Positions 1-12,500 of a stretch of DNA of 64,000 nt are shown piece by piece. Within the stretch, counting starts at the first letter, position 1, and every line of letters begins with the position of its first letter. Under the pieces are notes generated by a model. That model did not search any database. It was not told the DNA's origin and was given only the letters and a program-made list of their open reading frames with translations. The position numbers were made by a program, and so were the translations under genes. Source of the stretch: Acanthopagrus latus (lineage: Eukaryota; Chordata; Actinopteri; Spariformes; Sparidae); NCBI RefSeq assembly GCF_904848185.1, contig NC_051055.1, forward strand, positions 16,095,104 to 16,159,103, written 5' to 3'.

Positions 1-799
1 TGTTGGGTCTGAGGGGAAATGTGTGTTGTATTGAATCAGCTTAAAGATGAAATGTAAAGAAAGGACCTTGAAACCAGAGGAAAGAGTCAGGAAATAAAAT
101 GTTGTTTTTCTAAATGTGAGTGTCTTAATAATCAGAAGACTGCAGTTTTGCTGCCTGATGACCTTTTCTGAAGGGCAACTGTCACAGGGTGTTACAGATA
201 TGTCAGCACCTGTTGATGAATGAAACTTGTCCTTTTAAACACTGTTTGGTCGGTCTACAAAATGAACACCAGGGGTCAGTGTTCTCTCAAGAAATGTCAT
301 TGGATACATCAGTATGACTTCACAAAACTGCCTGTTTAAAGTTCACACCCTTCAGTCTCTAATTATTTGTACTTGCATCCTAAAACCACTAATAAATCAC
401 TCCTATAGGGGCCTCTTTCCATGTTGCAACAACAGACGAGGCTTGATTTAATCATTTTGGTTATTGCGGCTTTAAAATGTAATTGATCAGCTGTAGCGGT
501 CTGTGGTGATTGTGTCAAAATGCCAGAAAGTTGTTTACGTACTTAAGTTAACTGTCATGTTATTTCATCAGGCAACTATCAGGATGTCTAGACAGTTCAA
601 TAATTAATGGGTATTCTAAACCTTTAAAGAGTTTAACTATTTAATGAGTAGTTATGTCTCAAGGACAAGCAGTGGGAAATACTGTTTGTGTAAATATTAG
701 TTTTCCTTTTTTTTTAAAAAAATCTCCAGATCTTATGTGTATTTATTTGCACTCTGGAAATAATTGTGTCACTAGATTTTAATTACAGTCAGTTAGTTG
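1..799. other. Flank beyond the creb5 3' end
   Basis: AT-rich sequence with no coding signal on either strand, no recognisable repeat and no RNA gene. It could be distal 3'UTR if a later polyadenylation site is used. Confidence 0.5.
742..747 (-). terminator. creb5 candidate polyadenylation signal (distal)
   Basis: A second canonical AATAAA on the minus strand, 77 nt beyond the first, followed by A/T-rich sequence. Either hexamer or both could be used. Confidence 0.4.
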
Positions 800-818
800 T
801 ATGTTACAGAACAAGTGC

Positions 819-824
819 TTTATT
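819..824 (-). terminator. creb5 candidate polyadenylation signal (proximal)
   Basis: Canonical AATAAA on the minus strand (plus-strand tttatt). It is the first canonical hexamer at the end of the AT-rich distal 3'UTR. Cleavage would be expected about 10-30 nt further along the minus strand, near 790-810. Confidence 0.45.
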
Positions 825-1041
825 TTCATACCGTAATGTAACTGCAGTGATACTTTAACATCTGTACAAATGCAAAAAAACAACTAACAAAATGGAGATA
901 ATGTCATTACAGACACAAATAAAATGTACAAAGTTATGCAGGCAAGAATGGATTCATCAGTTCATCACACATAAACAATGTATTTAAGCGCTGAAATGAG
1001 CCTCGACGTACAACAGAAGGCAACAAGTGCTATGCGAACAT

Positions 1042-1049
1042 TATTTACA
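1042..1049 (-). promoter_or_regulatory. Pumilio response element, UGUAAAUA
   Basis: The minus-strand octamer TGTAAATA exactly matches the Pumilio consensus UGUANAUA inside the proposed creb5 3'UTR. A second match lies 90 nt away. Function is inferred from the motif. Confidence 0.4.
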
Positions 1050-1131
1050 GACATGTACCACACATTGACTCCCTTCAAAAAGAAAGGTGGTTGCATTACA
1101 TGTACAGGATTACAGAAATTAATAATGACAT

Positions 1132-1139
1132 TATGTACA
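1132..1139 (-). promoter_or_regulatory. Pumilio response element, UGUACAUA
   Basis: The minus-strand octamer TGTACATA matches UGUANAUA. It is paired with the match at 1042-1049, in the most distal 400 nt of the proposed 3'UTR. Confidence 0.4.
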
Positions 1140-3361
1140 ATATTTATAGGTTGTTTTTTTTAGATTTAAAATAATACAATTATAACATCATTTATGTGGG
1201 GATTTTTTTCTGCACCTCTCACAAAAAAAAAACAAAAAAACACAGACGCATTCACACTGCACCTCCATCTGTCCTGTTTGTCTGGATCCACTGACTCTTA
1301 ATCTGAATTATTCCAGTTCAAATTTCTTTGAGATCAATATCTTATTTTCACATGCGAGAAGGTTGATTTGGAATGGTCTGACGAGCATAAGAAAGAAGGC
1401 TAGCTTCAGTTCAAAGGGTTGGTCCGTCAAAGCCCTTTTCAAGAGAATCTACGTCTCCGTCTCATCAACACACACATCGAACTGCACGCGTAGACTCTCG
1501 GGGTTATGACATAAACTTGAATATGAGTATAAACATATTCTTCTCTCAGGTGTTTTTGTTCTCCAGAATAAAAATGGCACCACCTTAACGACGCAGGCTC
1601 TCATCTTACAACAAGAACCCTACGTTCCCTTCTTTTCTCTATAGACATGTGATGCATGCCAGGCACGGTGTCTCCTCTAAAAGCCAAACACAGTTAAGTT
1701 TCTTGCTGGTGTGTGAAAAAGGGGGGTGTGGGGGGGGATCACTGAGAATTACTCTGACCTTAATATGGCTATTCTACCCTCTGGGATGACAGAGGACAAA
1801 GTGCATAGACAGCTCTGCGATCGCTCCACCTGTCAGTGGAATGTATTTCAACCGTCCTACTGCAAAACACAGTGCATTATGGTCATAACGCTAATGAGTC
1901 GACATTCCTGGTCATAAAGGAAGGAAAAAAGAAAGAGCGGTTGTGGTTAACGTGTACATCCAACATCGCCAATCTGAACTGCAGGGGAGGCCTGAGAAAG
2001 AGAGGAAGAGAGGTTGATGAAGAGGTCAGAGGTCAAATGGGAAATGGGTATTTTTTCTCCTTGGTCAGCTGCTCTTATGTGTAGCAGTAATCCATGACAA
2101 AACTCATTCATAATACAACTGAAAACCGAGCAAACGAGTGGCGTTTTGCTGTTGAACTAAGGATTTTAAAAAAGATTCAGGCACATTGTGACATTGAGGA
2201 AAGCACAGGCATTAACTGCTCCTATTCAGAAACTGTAAAACAGTTATGGGACGCCAGGCAACAAAACAATCACGCTCACACTTTTCTTCTTTCTCACACA
2301 CTTTTTTTGTTGTTGTTTTTTTTCTTCACACGCCTTGCTGAACTTTGTTCCGCAGCGTAAAGAAGGCAAAACACAAACAGGTAATATACATAATTCACAT
2401 GCATGCTCAAAACAACGCAGACGCTCGCAATCGAATGTTTTGTTAATTTGGGATTTGAATCCGAAATGTGGATCCAGATGCAACAAACACACAAAGAGAG
2501 GCCTCAATAATTAAAGCTTCAGTTGGTCCTGGAGAGCGGAGGAGTTTGTTTCAAACCCCCGAGCTGCCTCACTGGTATCACAGTGTACAGTTCTGTAGCC
2601 GTTAACAGCATAGTATGTCCTTGGGACCTGAGTGGCTTGGCCACGCTGATCATGATGTAGACATACAGTTGAGAAAATGATCAATACTGTGATGTATTGC
2701 TTCCATTTCATCATGTTTTCACTGTCACGCTGTACTAAGAATACCGCTGACAGGGAAAAGGTTAACAGTCATATAGGAAAGAAAAGGATCATTACACCCG
2801 CTTGCATATTCTTTGTCTTCAAGACATCGTGGTGACAGTTTCAGAACTTAAAGGCAGCAACTTATTCAGAGTCTGTTGCACACACTCCACACACACTGTC
2901 CACATGTGACATTCAGAGAATGATGGGACACATTTGTTCAGTCCATCAGGCATACAGAGATGTAAGGTTTGCTTACAGAGATGACAGTCTCAGGCTAATG
3001 TCTCTTTCCTCTGGTTCCGTGACCACCATGGTCCATTTTGTACCATAACACACAACAGTTCACTTAAATGCTGCATGAGATTAGCAAAACTCCCTTTTCG
3101 CTAAAAGCACAACAAAATTAAAAAAAATAAAAAAGGAAATAAACCAAAGAACATTTTATGCGTTAATAGGGTTGGTCTATAAAAATACATACTGTAGCTA
3201 CTGTATAAAGAACAGCCTCACAGGCCTTTGAGGTTTTTTCTTGATGGAGGGAGGTGAGGGTGGGCCAGCATGTGCAGCTGGCAACCCTCAGAAAGCAGGG
3301 TAACGGGGTAGTAGGGGCCGGTTGTTTGGGGCTACAGCTGGGGTTATAGTCTCTCCTGTCC

Positions 3362-3516
3362 CTAGTGGATGGGGTTAATGTCTGTGCGGTGGTTGGCTTG
3401 CCCGTGCACGCTGCTGCCCCCTACGGTTGTGGTGGAGGTGGTGATGGTGTTGTGCTGAATGACCTGCTGCTGGGAGCACGCTGGGGCTGGACTGCCTGCC
3501 GGACTGCTCTCTGGAC
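3362..3516 (-). CDS. creb5: creb5 coding exon 10: C terminus and stop
   Basis: The acceptor is TGTCCTCAG above 3516. The split codon gives S439, followed by PESSPAGSPAPACSQQQVIQ, a Thr-rich stretch and TDINPIH, with TAG at 3364-3362. The PESSP..SP..ACSQQQVIQHNTITT motif and the HRTD-NPI ending match human CREB5. The preceding frame-open codons up to 3571 are intron. Confidence 0.95.
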
Positions 3517-6500
3517 CTGAGGACACAGCAGAGACATCAGTGAGGTTGGACGGCAGGCGTGTGAACACCATGACCTTCAGTCTCTACGCAGAGGATTCAA
3601 AATATAACGTGACTGTTAAACAAATCATCAAAATAAACACAGACCAGGTCTCTTTAATGTAGAAAAAAAGCTTTATTAGCAGATAAATTTCACATGACAC
3701 AACATGTGATACTAAAAATGGCATTTATGTCACCTGTCACCTCAAAATAGGCCATACATGGATAACACAAAAATGGAAAAGTGAATCACTCAACTCCATA
3801 AACACGCCTGATGACTTCTGGACACATTGATGGTGACATCTGTACACAAGCTAGACTCATCGATGAAACTCTCCCAGCCCAGTCTGGGAGTTGGCTCTCT
3901 TCGGTATAAAAGAACCATTCAGCCAAAGGGGGGATGTGAGCCTTATTTTCCTGTGCTAAAGCCACACAGGGAGGTGCCTTATCCTAATTACATGGAAATG
4001 TCACTTGTATCCGTATCAAAGGGTGGGGCTCTGATGTCATGCACAGCGGAGGAACCGAGGCCCAGAACGGCAATCAGTGAGATCCTGGGACATCCATGAG
4101 AGTTTGGATGCCAACATGCAGCCTGTGACGTCTTTCTCACGTTGTGTCTCGGCTGCCTCTGCACGCTGAGGTGCAGTTAGATGGAAAAACAGGTCTCATG
4201 CGAGATTTAGACTATGAACTCTCAGTCCAGGCCGGCTAGCAGAGTGTGCAACACCCGTATGTGAACGGAAGAGTCCTGCAGTGAGCGTGGGTGCTGGATA
4301 CCAGCACATAGGAGCGAAGAGTCTTGGCAGTCACTGTGTGTCCATCACAGTTCAGTTTAAAGCTTTCCTCTGGCAAGACAACTTAAGAGTGTTTCCACAG
4401 CAGTGCTGTCTGCACTGCATGGCTAAGGCACCCAGATGAAGGTGTGTTTTTGGTCATATTCCCAAGAGTGTGTGTGTGTCTGTGTTTATGTTTGAGCTAC
4501 TCACTGAGGTAACCTTGGGACTCTTTCTGCATAGTGGTGATGGGACAGTCCTTGTGTGTGAGGAGAAGCTGCTTGAGTTGGGTCACCTCGTTCTTTAGCA
4601 TGGTCACTTCATTCTGCAGGAGGAACACAGGAGCATTTTAAGACTATTGTCCAGGGAATCTACCATTAAAGCAGGCTACACTATCATCCTAAATCACTTG
4701 ATAACTATCAGCATCAGTGTACAGATGACAAACAGTGTTATCCAGTAATCAGTTACTACCATATACCTATACGGTCATCATGGTTATTTCATATGCTGGA
4801 TTGACACTTTAACACTTTATGTCTGAATATGAAAATAATAACACATTAATCTAACTACATTTGAACACATTTGCATTTCCTGAACAGAAATCTGAACTAA
4901 AATAAGCTAACTAAAAGCGTTTTTTGGACATTTTCTTTCTGAGTCTGAAAGAAGACATGTCGTGGACATAAAATAGCCCCAAATTTCAAAATCGACCAGT
5001 ACATGAAAAAAGCATTGCAGTGTATAGGATGACACCATAAAGATCTTAAAAAGGTACTTAGTCAAAAAACTGTTGTTGCCAGTGAGTGGGACTGGCGATG
5101 TGAACAGATATAGAAGTTTAAAGGGTTGTTGCATTTTCTGGGGTTCACTGTATACCTGAAGCTGCATGTTGGTCTGGGTGAGCTCCTCCGCCTTCTTCTC
5201 TAACGACATCACCCACACTTTTCTCTTCTGCCTGCATCTTGTTGCTGCTGCTCTGTTCCGCTCCAGAAACTTCCGCCGACGTTCGTCTGGATCCTCGTCC
5301 ACGACCCGCCTGCGCCGCCCGCCACTTGGGGGCGGAGACTGCAGCTGCGTTGGCTGCATCTGCTGGGTTGCAGGGGACATCTGAAACACAGGCCGAGGGG
5401 AGGGAGCTATCAACCAACCACCAATCCGACCAGACACGCAACCATTGTGACACACCTGGTAAACAACCAGCCACCTGTCTGCTGTCAGTCATTCAAGCCT
5501 CTAAACAAGCATCTATACATTACCTCCTGCAGCTATATCACGTCTGGCAAATTCCCCAAAAACAACATCTGGTTGTGCCACGTGCCCCGTGAGCTGAGCC
5601 GTGGGCGTCAGGAGTGACAGAGTGAGTGAGTGACTGGGCTGATTCACCAGCCTGCCCACCTTGTTAAAGAGGTGTCAGAAGGCAGTTTTCCACCGCCCAC
5701 TTCCACTCAGGCTAACACCACCAGACACAGTCAAAAGACTTGTTTCTAAAACCGTACGTGAACTGACAGATCTTGACATATACTTGGCAAGGTCAAGTGT
5801 TTTCAGTCTTCAGATCATTACCATTTTTATGAGAACCATGGAAAATACAAGCTGCTTTAATGGCCTCCGTGCCTACACAGAGTGTTGTTTTAATGCCTTA
5901 ATGATACATTTGGAACATACAGTGAATTGCATTTCTCAGCGTCCTTCATCCAAAATGACTGGCATTACAGGGGGCGTTTGACAATGCAAGGACAAAGTAT
6001 TTCACATCATGTTATTCTTAATGCTGTGTGCAGTGCTTTCAAATAAAATTAAACCAAATATATTCATGGCTAAGATGTTCCAGGACCATTAACCAAGGCT
6101 GTCTGTTCAGCATCAGGACCAGCATTTATAAAACTTCTTCAGCACCTGGAGCGAGTTGTGTCCACGTAATGGCAGCTTGGCAGCAGAGGATGATTTTTAA
6201 AAGACAGTCCTGAGCATCTTTTATAAAGGGCACTTTATGGCCTCGTCATGACCCTTTCCCTCCTCGGCAGACGTCCGACACTGACCTGTAGCTGACCAAC
6301 CTCAGAGGGAAAAATTACCTTTGAGATGGTTGCCAGGAAACCACTTGGCATTATGGCAGCAGTGAGGGAAAATGTGCTCATCCACTGACTTAGTGTGAAT
6401 CTGAAGCATCATTTCCACTATACTTCTATACTAAACCACTAATAGCTGCCTTCAAAACTGCTCAGAGAGCAACTAAAGCGCCGCCTTGTTTCAGCCATGG

Positions 6501-9500
6501 AACCTATACAGTGTGAGAGGTTTTAATGTGCAGTGTAGTTAATGTGTTATTGAACCTGTGGCTGTCTAAAAGCTTTGGCTCTGCAGGGAATGTGTTTTTG
6601 CTTACATGTGAAGAAGAGTGCATTGGAGGGTGCGGTGAGGTCTGGTGCGGATGCCCAGGATGGAGGTGGGGATTGTGGGAGTTGTGATGGGGGTTGTGTC
6701 CCTGCGGGTGGTGGTGACCACTCTGGCCATGGCCCTGGCTGTGGTGGTGGTGGCCGTGGTGCTGGTACGCGTGAGGAGGGGCTTGAAGGTGCTGGTGCGG
6801 GTGCATGTGATGGTGGGTGCCTTGCTCCTGCCGCGATGACATCATCTCCATCATGTGGCCCATGGAGTTCATGTTGCCGTTGGCGATGGCACCCGGGTGG
6901 TGTGAAAGTGCAGCCTTCAGCCTCTGCATAGACAAAATGGACACCAAACATACAGTTTATGAATCGTTTAAAGGAGACATATTATGCTTTCTAGTTTTGG
7001 TGTGTCATAGGTTCTAGTGCATGTGAAAATCTGGAAAGTCAAAAAGGCCAAAGTCCAAGCCAATGGGCGCTCCCCTCTCCCACAGAAAACACTGCTCCAG
7101 AAAAGTCTCCTCAGTCATCCCACCTTTAATTTTGTGACTTTGTGACATCACACTGTATAATTTATGTCCTGGGCTAGCTTAGCACATAACAATTGATTTA
7201 GCACAGCTGCTCGGTTGTCGTTGGCAGTGCTGGGTCAGGCGTGCGTGAGCTGACCAATAAGAGTAGACTGGGTAGTCAGAAGGGTGTGGCCTTAAAAAGA
7301 CAGGAGCTAAAACAAAGCATCTCTGGAAATACAATTTTTTTTAATTAATGCATTTAAACATATTCTAGTAGCAACCGGAATTAAATTATGAACCTGAATA
7401 TGAGCATGTATACATATCCTTTAAAGGAAAATTTTGTTCATGCTCTCATCTGTCAGTGTGTTGATCAACAGTTAAAGCAGGTTGCTGTGTTGACTCAGAG
7501 ATGATGAACGGCTCCATAAATCTATATGTCGGGAGAACAAATCAAAGCCACTTAGGCTGTCCTCTGTGTCTCCTTCAGTCTTGTCATTCTCCTGCTTTAC
7601 CTTCCATGATTGCCATCCCACCAGTCCCTCCTCCTCATATTCTTAATAGCCTCTCTCTACTCTATGCACATGTGTGTGTCTCTAGATGTCTGCATGTGAG
7701 ATGAGCTCGCTGGCGAGGTGTTAGCCTCAGACTGCTCCCTTGCAGTTGACCCAGCAGGAGGTTTGTTGCTTTAACCGTGTGGTCTACTTAGGCCTGACTG
7801 GGCTGGTGTGTCTCTGCGCGGCCTGGGAGGGAGACCAGAGTCTCTGTGTCCCATGTGTTTACCGAACACACCTCTTCTCAAGGGTCTGTTTTTCTGGGCA
7901 TCACATAAAGACAACCGCAAGACCAGGAAAAAATTCTAATGCAAATACACAAGTGCCAAAAAATGTCCTCAGGCTGTGTTGTACAGAAACCCAGACAAAA
8001 TAAAAAATGTGTGTCTGAACCGCTTTAGAATAACAGATTGAGAGCATGTTGAGACTGTTAAACTTCGATTAATGTATATTTATTTAGCAAGTGTACATGT
8101 AAATAAAGTAAATAAGTCTGTAAATAAGGTCCAGCCTTAGATTCTGTCTAAAACTTGCATTATTGTCACTTTAAGCAGAGCGTTAGGAGCGAAACTGAAA
8201 ACAAAGGCATTCATTTCAGGGCTACTGTTGTGAATTCCATGAAGTTTTTTATTCTCTTTCCCAGTGCTCTCTTTCCTCCCCCTGCTCCCTTCCCCCTACT
8301 CCCAGCTGCTGTCAGCGGGTCCATGCCGGGTCCAGGGCTCCATATCTTTTAACAACCTTCACATTCATGATTCCCATAGGGAATGGCATCCAGCTGGTCT
8401 GGATCACTACTCTAGGACACGACAACATCGGGCCTCCACTCCTCTCTCTCTCACACACTGTCCGTGAGTGGAAAGCTTTTTTACCAGGAGGGGGGAAACA
8501 CAGTCAAACAAATCATTTTAAAAGTGGAACAGTCAAAAAAGAGCGTACCCCTCTGGTTTGTATTATATTTACAAATTACATATGTACTTGTGAGAGGATT
8601 TACAAGTCATTGTCTTCCCATACACAGCATATGTGATACACATGAAACCTGCACAGTGAAATTATGACCTTGCCAAGCCTGTTTTGGCTGAGTAGAGTTT
8701 CTGCTCGTCAATCCACAGGATGCCTGACATACTGAAACTGAACGACACTTCCAGACACAAGTTTGTTTTTATCTGTTGGCCCTCATTGTGAATCACACCC
8801 AAACCCTGCTAACCACCTTCACTACAGACTCAGCAGCACAACTCTCAGGGGCAACAGCCCTTCTTCTTTGTTACCAGCGAGACAGGGGTTAAAATACCAC
8901 AGCGTCCACAGGAACACACAGCAGGACGGACACAGGCCTGCAGCTGTCTACAGCATCACAAAGTCATACTGCAAGTCACCAAGGTTAACAAGTGGCAGTG
9001 AGAAAGCTCTGGCTGACTGTAATATATTGGTACTATCAACAGCACATACTTTAAGTACCCGTATATGTAATTGATATCTATCTGGACATGCAGAAATAAC
9101 AAACAGCTATTTGTCATGCATCCAAAAAAGAGAATTGGATTTAAACAAGCTTACAGATATTAATCATAGTCACCGCTGTTGACAAGGACATCTTCCGTGT
9201 ATCACAGGGTAAAATCTGCAGTTGACAGACCTGACTAAACACCTTCCCTTCAGCCTTCAGCTTCCCAGTCAGCTGGAGAGAGGTGAGGCCCACCCCTCTT
9301 GTGAAACAGAAAACCAATCAGGGTTTGACAATCGCCTGCCACTTAGTCACGGAGCAGGCAATCACCTGATGAGTGGAAGCCTGCCGAATCTACAGGCTGC
9401 CTGCCGTGATTTTGAGGCCCTAGTAAAGATGTCTGCATGTGGGTAGGATCCTCATTTGACTCCCTGCCAACTAGGCGCTGGGGGAGAAGGACAGAGAGGG

Positions 9501-9519
9501 TGAAAGGGAGGTGAAGGGG

Positions 9520-9578
<59 letters not shown>

Positions 9579-12500
9579 GGGGAGACCAGCGGTGGAGGGA
9601 GATTAGATGGCTTTGAGTGTCTCCTCCCCACACACCATCAGCCCAAGACAGCGAGTGCTCATTTATCAGTGTCTCTAAGAGGTTTCCAGCTGGCAGCGTG
9701 GCGCTATCTGTTTATTAATTGAATTAGCCTGCATCCGAAGAGGCCCGGGAGTGTCAGAGTACAGAGGCAGGTCAAAGAGCTGAGGGGCCACTCCAACAAG
9801 AGTCAATGGTGATAGTTACAAACAAGGATAGAAACAAAACACAGGGTCGGTGCATGATTAGAGGACTGTCATGACGCAGTAACATCAGTATACATATTTA
9901 TATTTCTGAAAAAAGACAGCATATCTGGAGCAAAATCTATCCTACATAACAATCAGATACAAGAGATAAAGGAACATACAGCAAGAAAAAATACTTAAAT
10001 AAGTGGCAGAATGTGTCAAGCACTCAAATTAAAGATGGGCAATATGGCCTTAAAATAATATCACAATATTCTCAAACTATATCGTGATACACAATATATA
10101 TTTAGACATTTGGAAATCTCTTCCACAGCACTTTATAAATTCATCAAGATATGTTTGGCCCAAAATATTAGCACAATAAGATGTTTTTCAATAATCATCA
10201 GTAATGTGGATATAATGAGTACATGGGTAAAGTCAAGTACTAGAACAAGTCTGGTAAATTAAGAAAATGACACTACTTTGCTATACTGCAGCCTTGAAAA
10301 GACTAAACTTATACCATGTCGTCATCGAAGGATATCCAAAATTTGAGTCGATTTACAGTAGTCTCATATCATGATAGTGATATAGTATCACTGTTTTTCC
10401 AAGCCCTAACTCAAATTAATTTAAAGAAAACTCCACGTTTCAAATTGTGCCAGAAGAGAAAACCCTTACCGTGATATAAACCTATTCCTGAAGCTACCTC
10501 TGCACAAGTGCCCGTCGAGACTCCAGCTCGGTTAAGCCCAGCCCGGCCAAAACTTAAGTCTTTGTATCCAGAACCACAGTGACGTTAGCAGAGCGATGAT
10601 GAGCAGGCTGTGATTCTTAAACACCTTCATCAGCTCCCTAATGACTCTTTAACACATGGTTGTATTTCCCCCAGACTGTGCTAAGCACAAGAAACTTAAC
10701 CACCACGTGCATTTTACTCTTAATAACACACACACATACATATACATTTCTCCTGCAGAAACATGGCCGCTAGAGAAAACAGTCATTAAATCGGTGCAGG
10801 TGTTAGCCTGTGGCAGTACTGTCTGCCCTGCTGGAAAAAAAAATTGCAAAGACACAACAAGAGGATGAGTAGTTCATGACACCATAAAGACATGTCAGCT
10901 CCTACCAGGATAAATCTATAAACTAGCAGCCTATATGTGTAATCGTGTGCATTTGACACTACATTTCATGCATTCTGTACGTGTACTTAAAGTAGTAAGC
11001 CTATTGATTTTCCATTGTTAAACACAATCCCTGAATCAGCCATCTTTTGCCCAGAGGGGAGCTGTCTCCTCTCAGACCTTTGCCCCCTGACCTCTCCACT
11101 CCTACTCCTTTTTTAAGGTTTCTTTCATTTATGTGTTCTCAGGGATACCAGGTGATCACCCATTAATGATATTTATTAATGGCTGCCTCCTCTCTGACAC
11201 CGGGGGGGGCTCTGAGTGATGTCCCTGTGAGTGCTCTGGGCACATCCTGAGAAGACACTCAGGTTTCTTCTCGCCAGATGACTTCATATCTATTAACCCT
11301 GGGCGGAGGAAGCGAGAGCAACGGAGCAGGTACAAAAGGAGGAGACCACGCCCGCCTCAGGATGGGTAAATCAAACCTGCGGAGGTCAGGGTGAGCACTT
11401 TTATTCCCCTTAAAAGTGGAGCACTGTGCTATCAGGGGACCTGTGGCCCTCTGGCGCCTTGCAGCAGGTTAGACAGATTTAACCAGTCTGTGGAGTCACA
11501 GTTTAAGTGCAGAAAGATCGCAGTTTCAAAAGATCTTCCGCTTCACATTAAGGACTCCACTGAGAAACATTAAAGCTTCTGTCTGTCTCCATCAGCCTCT
11601 TGTTCACACCACACCAGCACAGTGATCATGTGCACAGCATTTCTAATTGCATAATATATCATAGCTGTAATTTTCCTGGCCCAGGCTCCTCTACTCGCAC
11701 TCTAAACCCAACATGGGTTCACCATCTGCAGTTGAAAGCACAAGTTAGGCTCTGCTGCTTTGCCAAGCACTCAGAGGATCTAATTCCATCCTCCTCATCT
11801 CCACCACCACCACTACCCACCAGTGCCTGTCTGCAAAACCCACTCTCTGTGCCCTAAAACTCCACACCCCCATTAGTTCAATTTTATTAGATTTCCCTCT
11901 CGCCCAGAGAGGCAGTAACATCCCCCCTTCTTTCTCCCCCTCTCTCACACACACCTCTTCCCTGTTCCTCCACCCCCTCTCCCTCTGCTTGCCAAGAGCT
12001 GGGGACTGTTAAACTGATTTCCTCAGGGAACGGTGAGGCAGACAGTCTGATGGGAGGCTGTAATGTCGCCCCCTCTCTCCTCTCTCAGGTTCTGGGGCCA
12101 TGCTGATCAGTGCCGGGCCGGACAGAGCCTCCCTGTGGTTCCAGACACAGACAGGGAGATGGACACAGACCGGCTGTTCTGCCAGGGCCCGGCACTTTGG
12201 GTGGTGCTCTAAGGACGAACCGTGGCAGTATGGGCGCAGCGAGACACACGCCCACTGAGGAGCATGCTCCAAAGCATGCGCTCATACTCTTGGCAGCTCC
12301 TCCACCCTGTCAAGTTAATGGATGGGCCTCTGACTCCAGTCTGTATATCCCCACTGTTGCCTCTATTGTAAAGCCCTGCTCCAGTGCAGCCTACATGATT
12401 ATCGCTACACCCACTGCTACAGTCTAGAATACAGAGAGTGCCTCTGAGTGAGAGAGACAGACGGAGCATGAATACAATAATAAACACCAACATGTGTCTT

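Larger units (their letters stand above)
800..3361 (-). other. creb5: creb5 3' untranslated region (extent inferred)
   Basis: This is sequence downstream of the creb5 stop with no credible coding. The far end is placed near 800 because the first strong minus-strand AATAAA hexamers lie at 819-824 and 742-747. Vertebrate CREB5 has a 3'UTR of several kb, so about 2.5 kb is plausible. The distal part (about 880-1190) is AT-rich, with clustered short motifs including two Pumilio-type octamers, and has the look of conserved 3'UTR. RNA data would be needed to fix the cleavage site. Confidence 0.6.

Noticed and set aside
6547..6951. Other open frames over the His-rich exon, including antisense
   Set aside because: Repetitive CAC/CAT code leaves several frames open. 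Only the frame matching CREB5 joins the neighbouring exons in phase.
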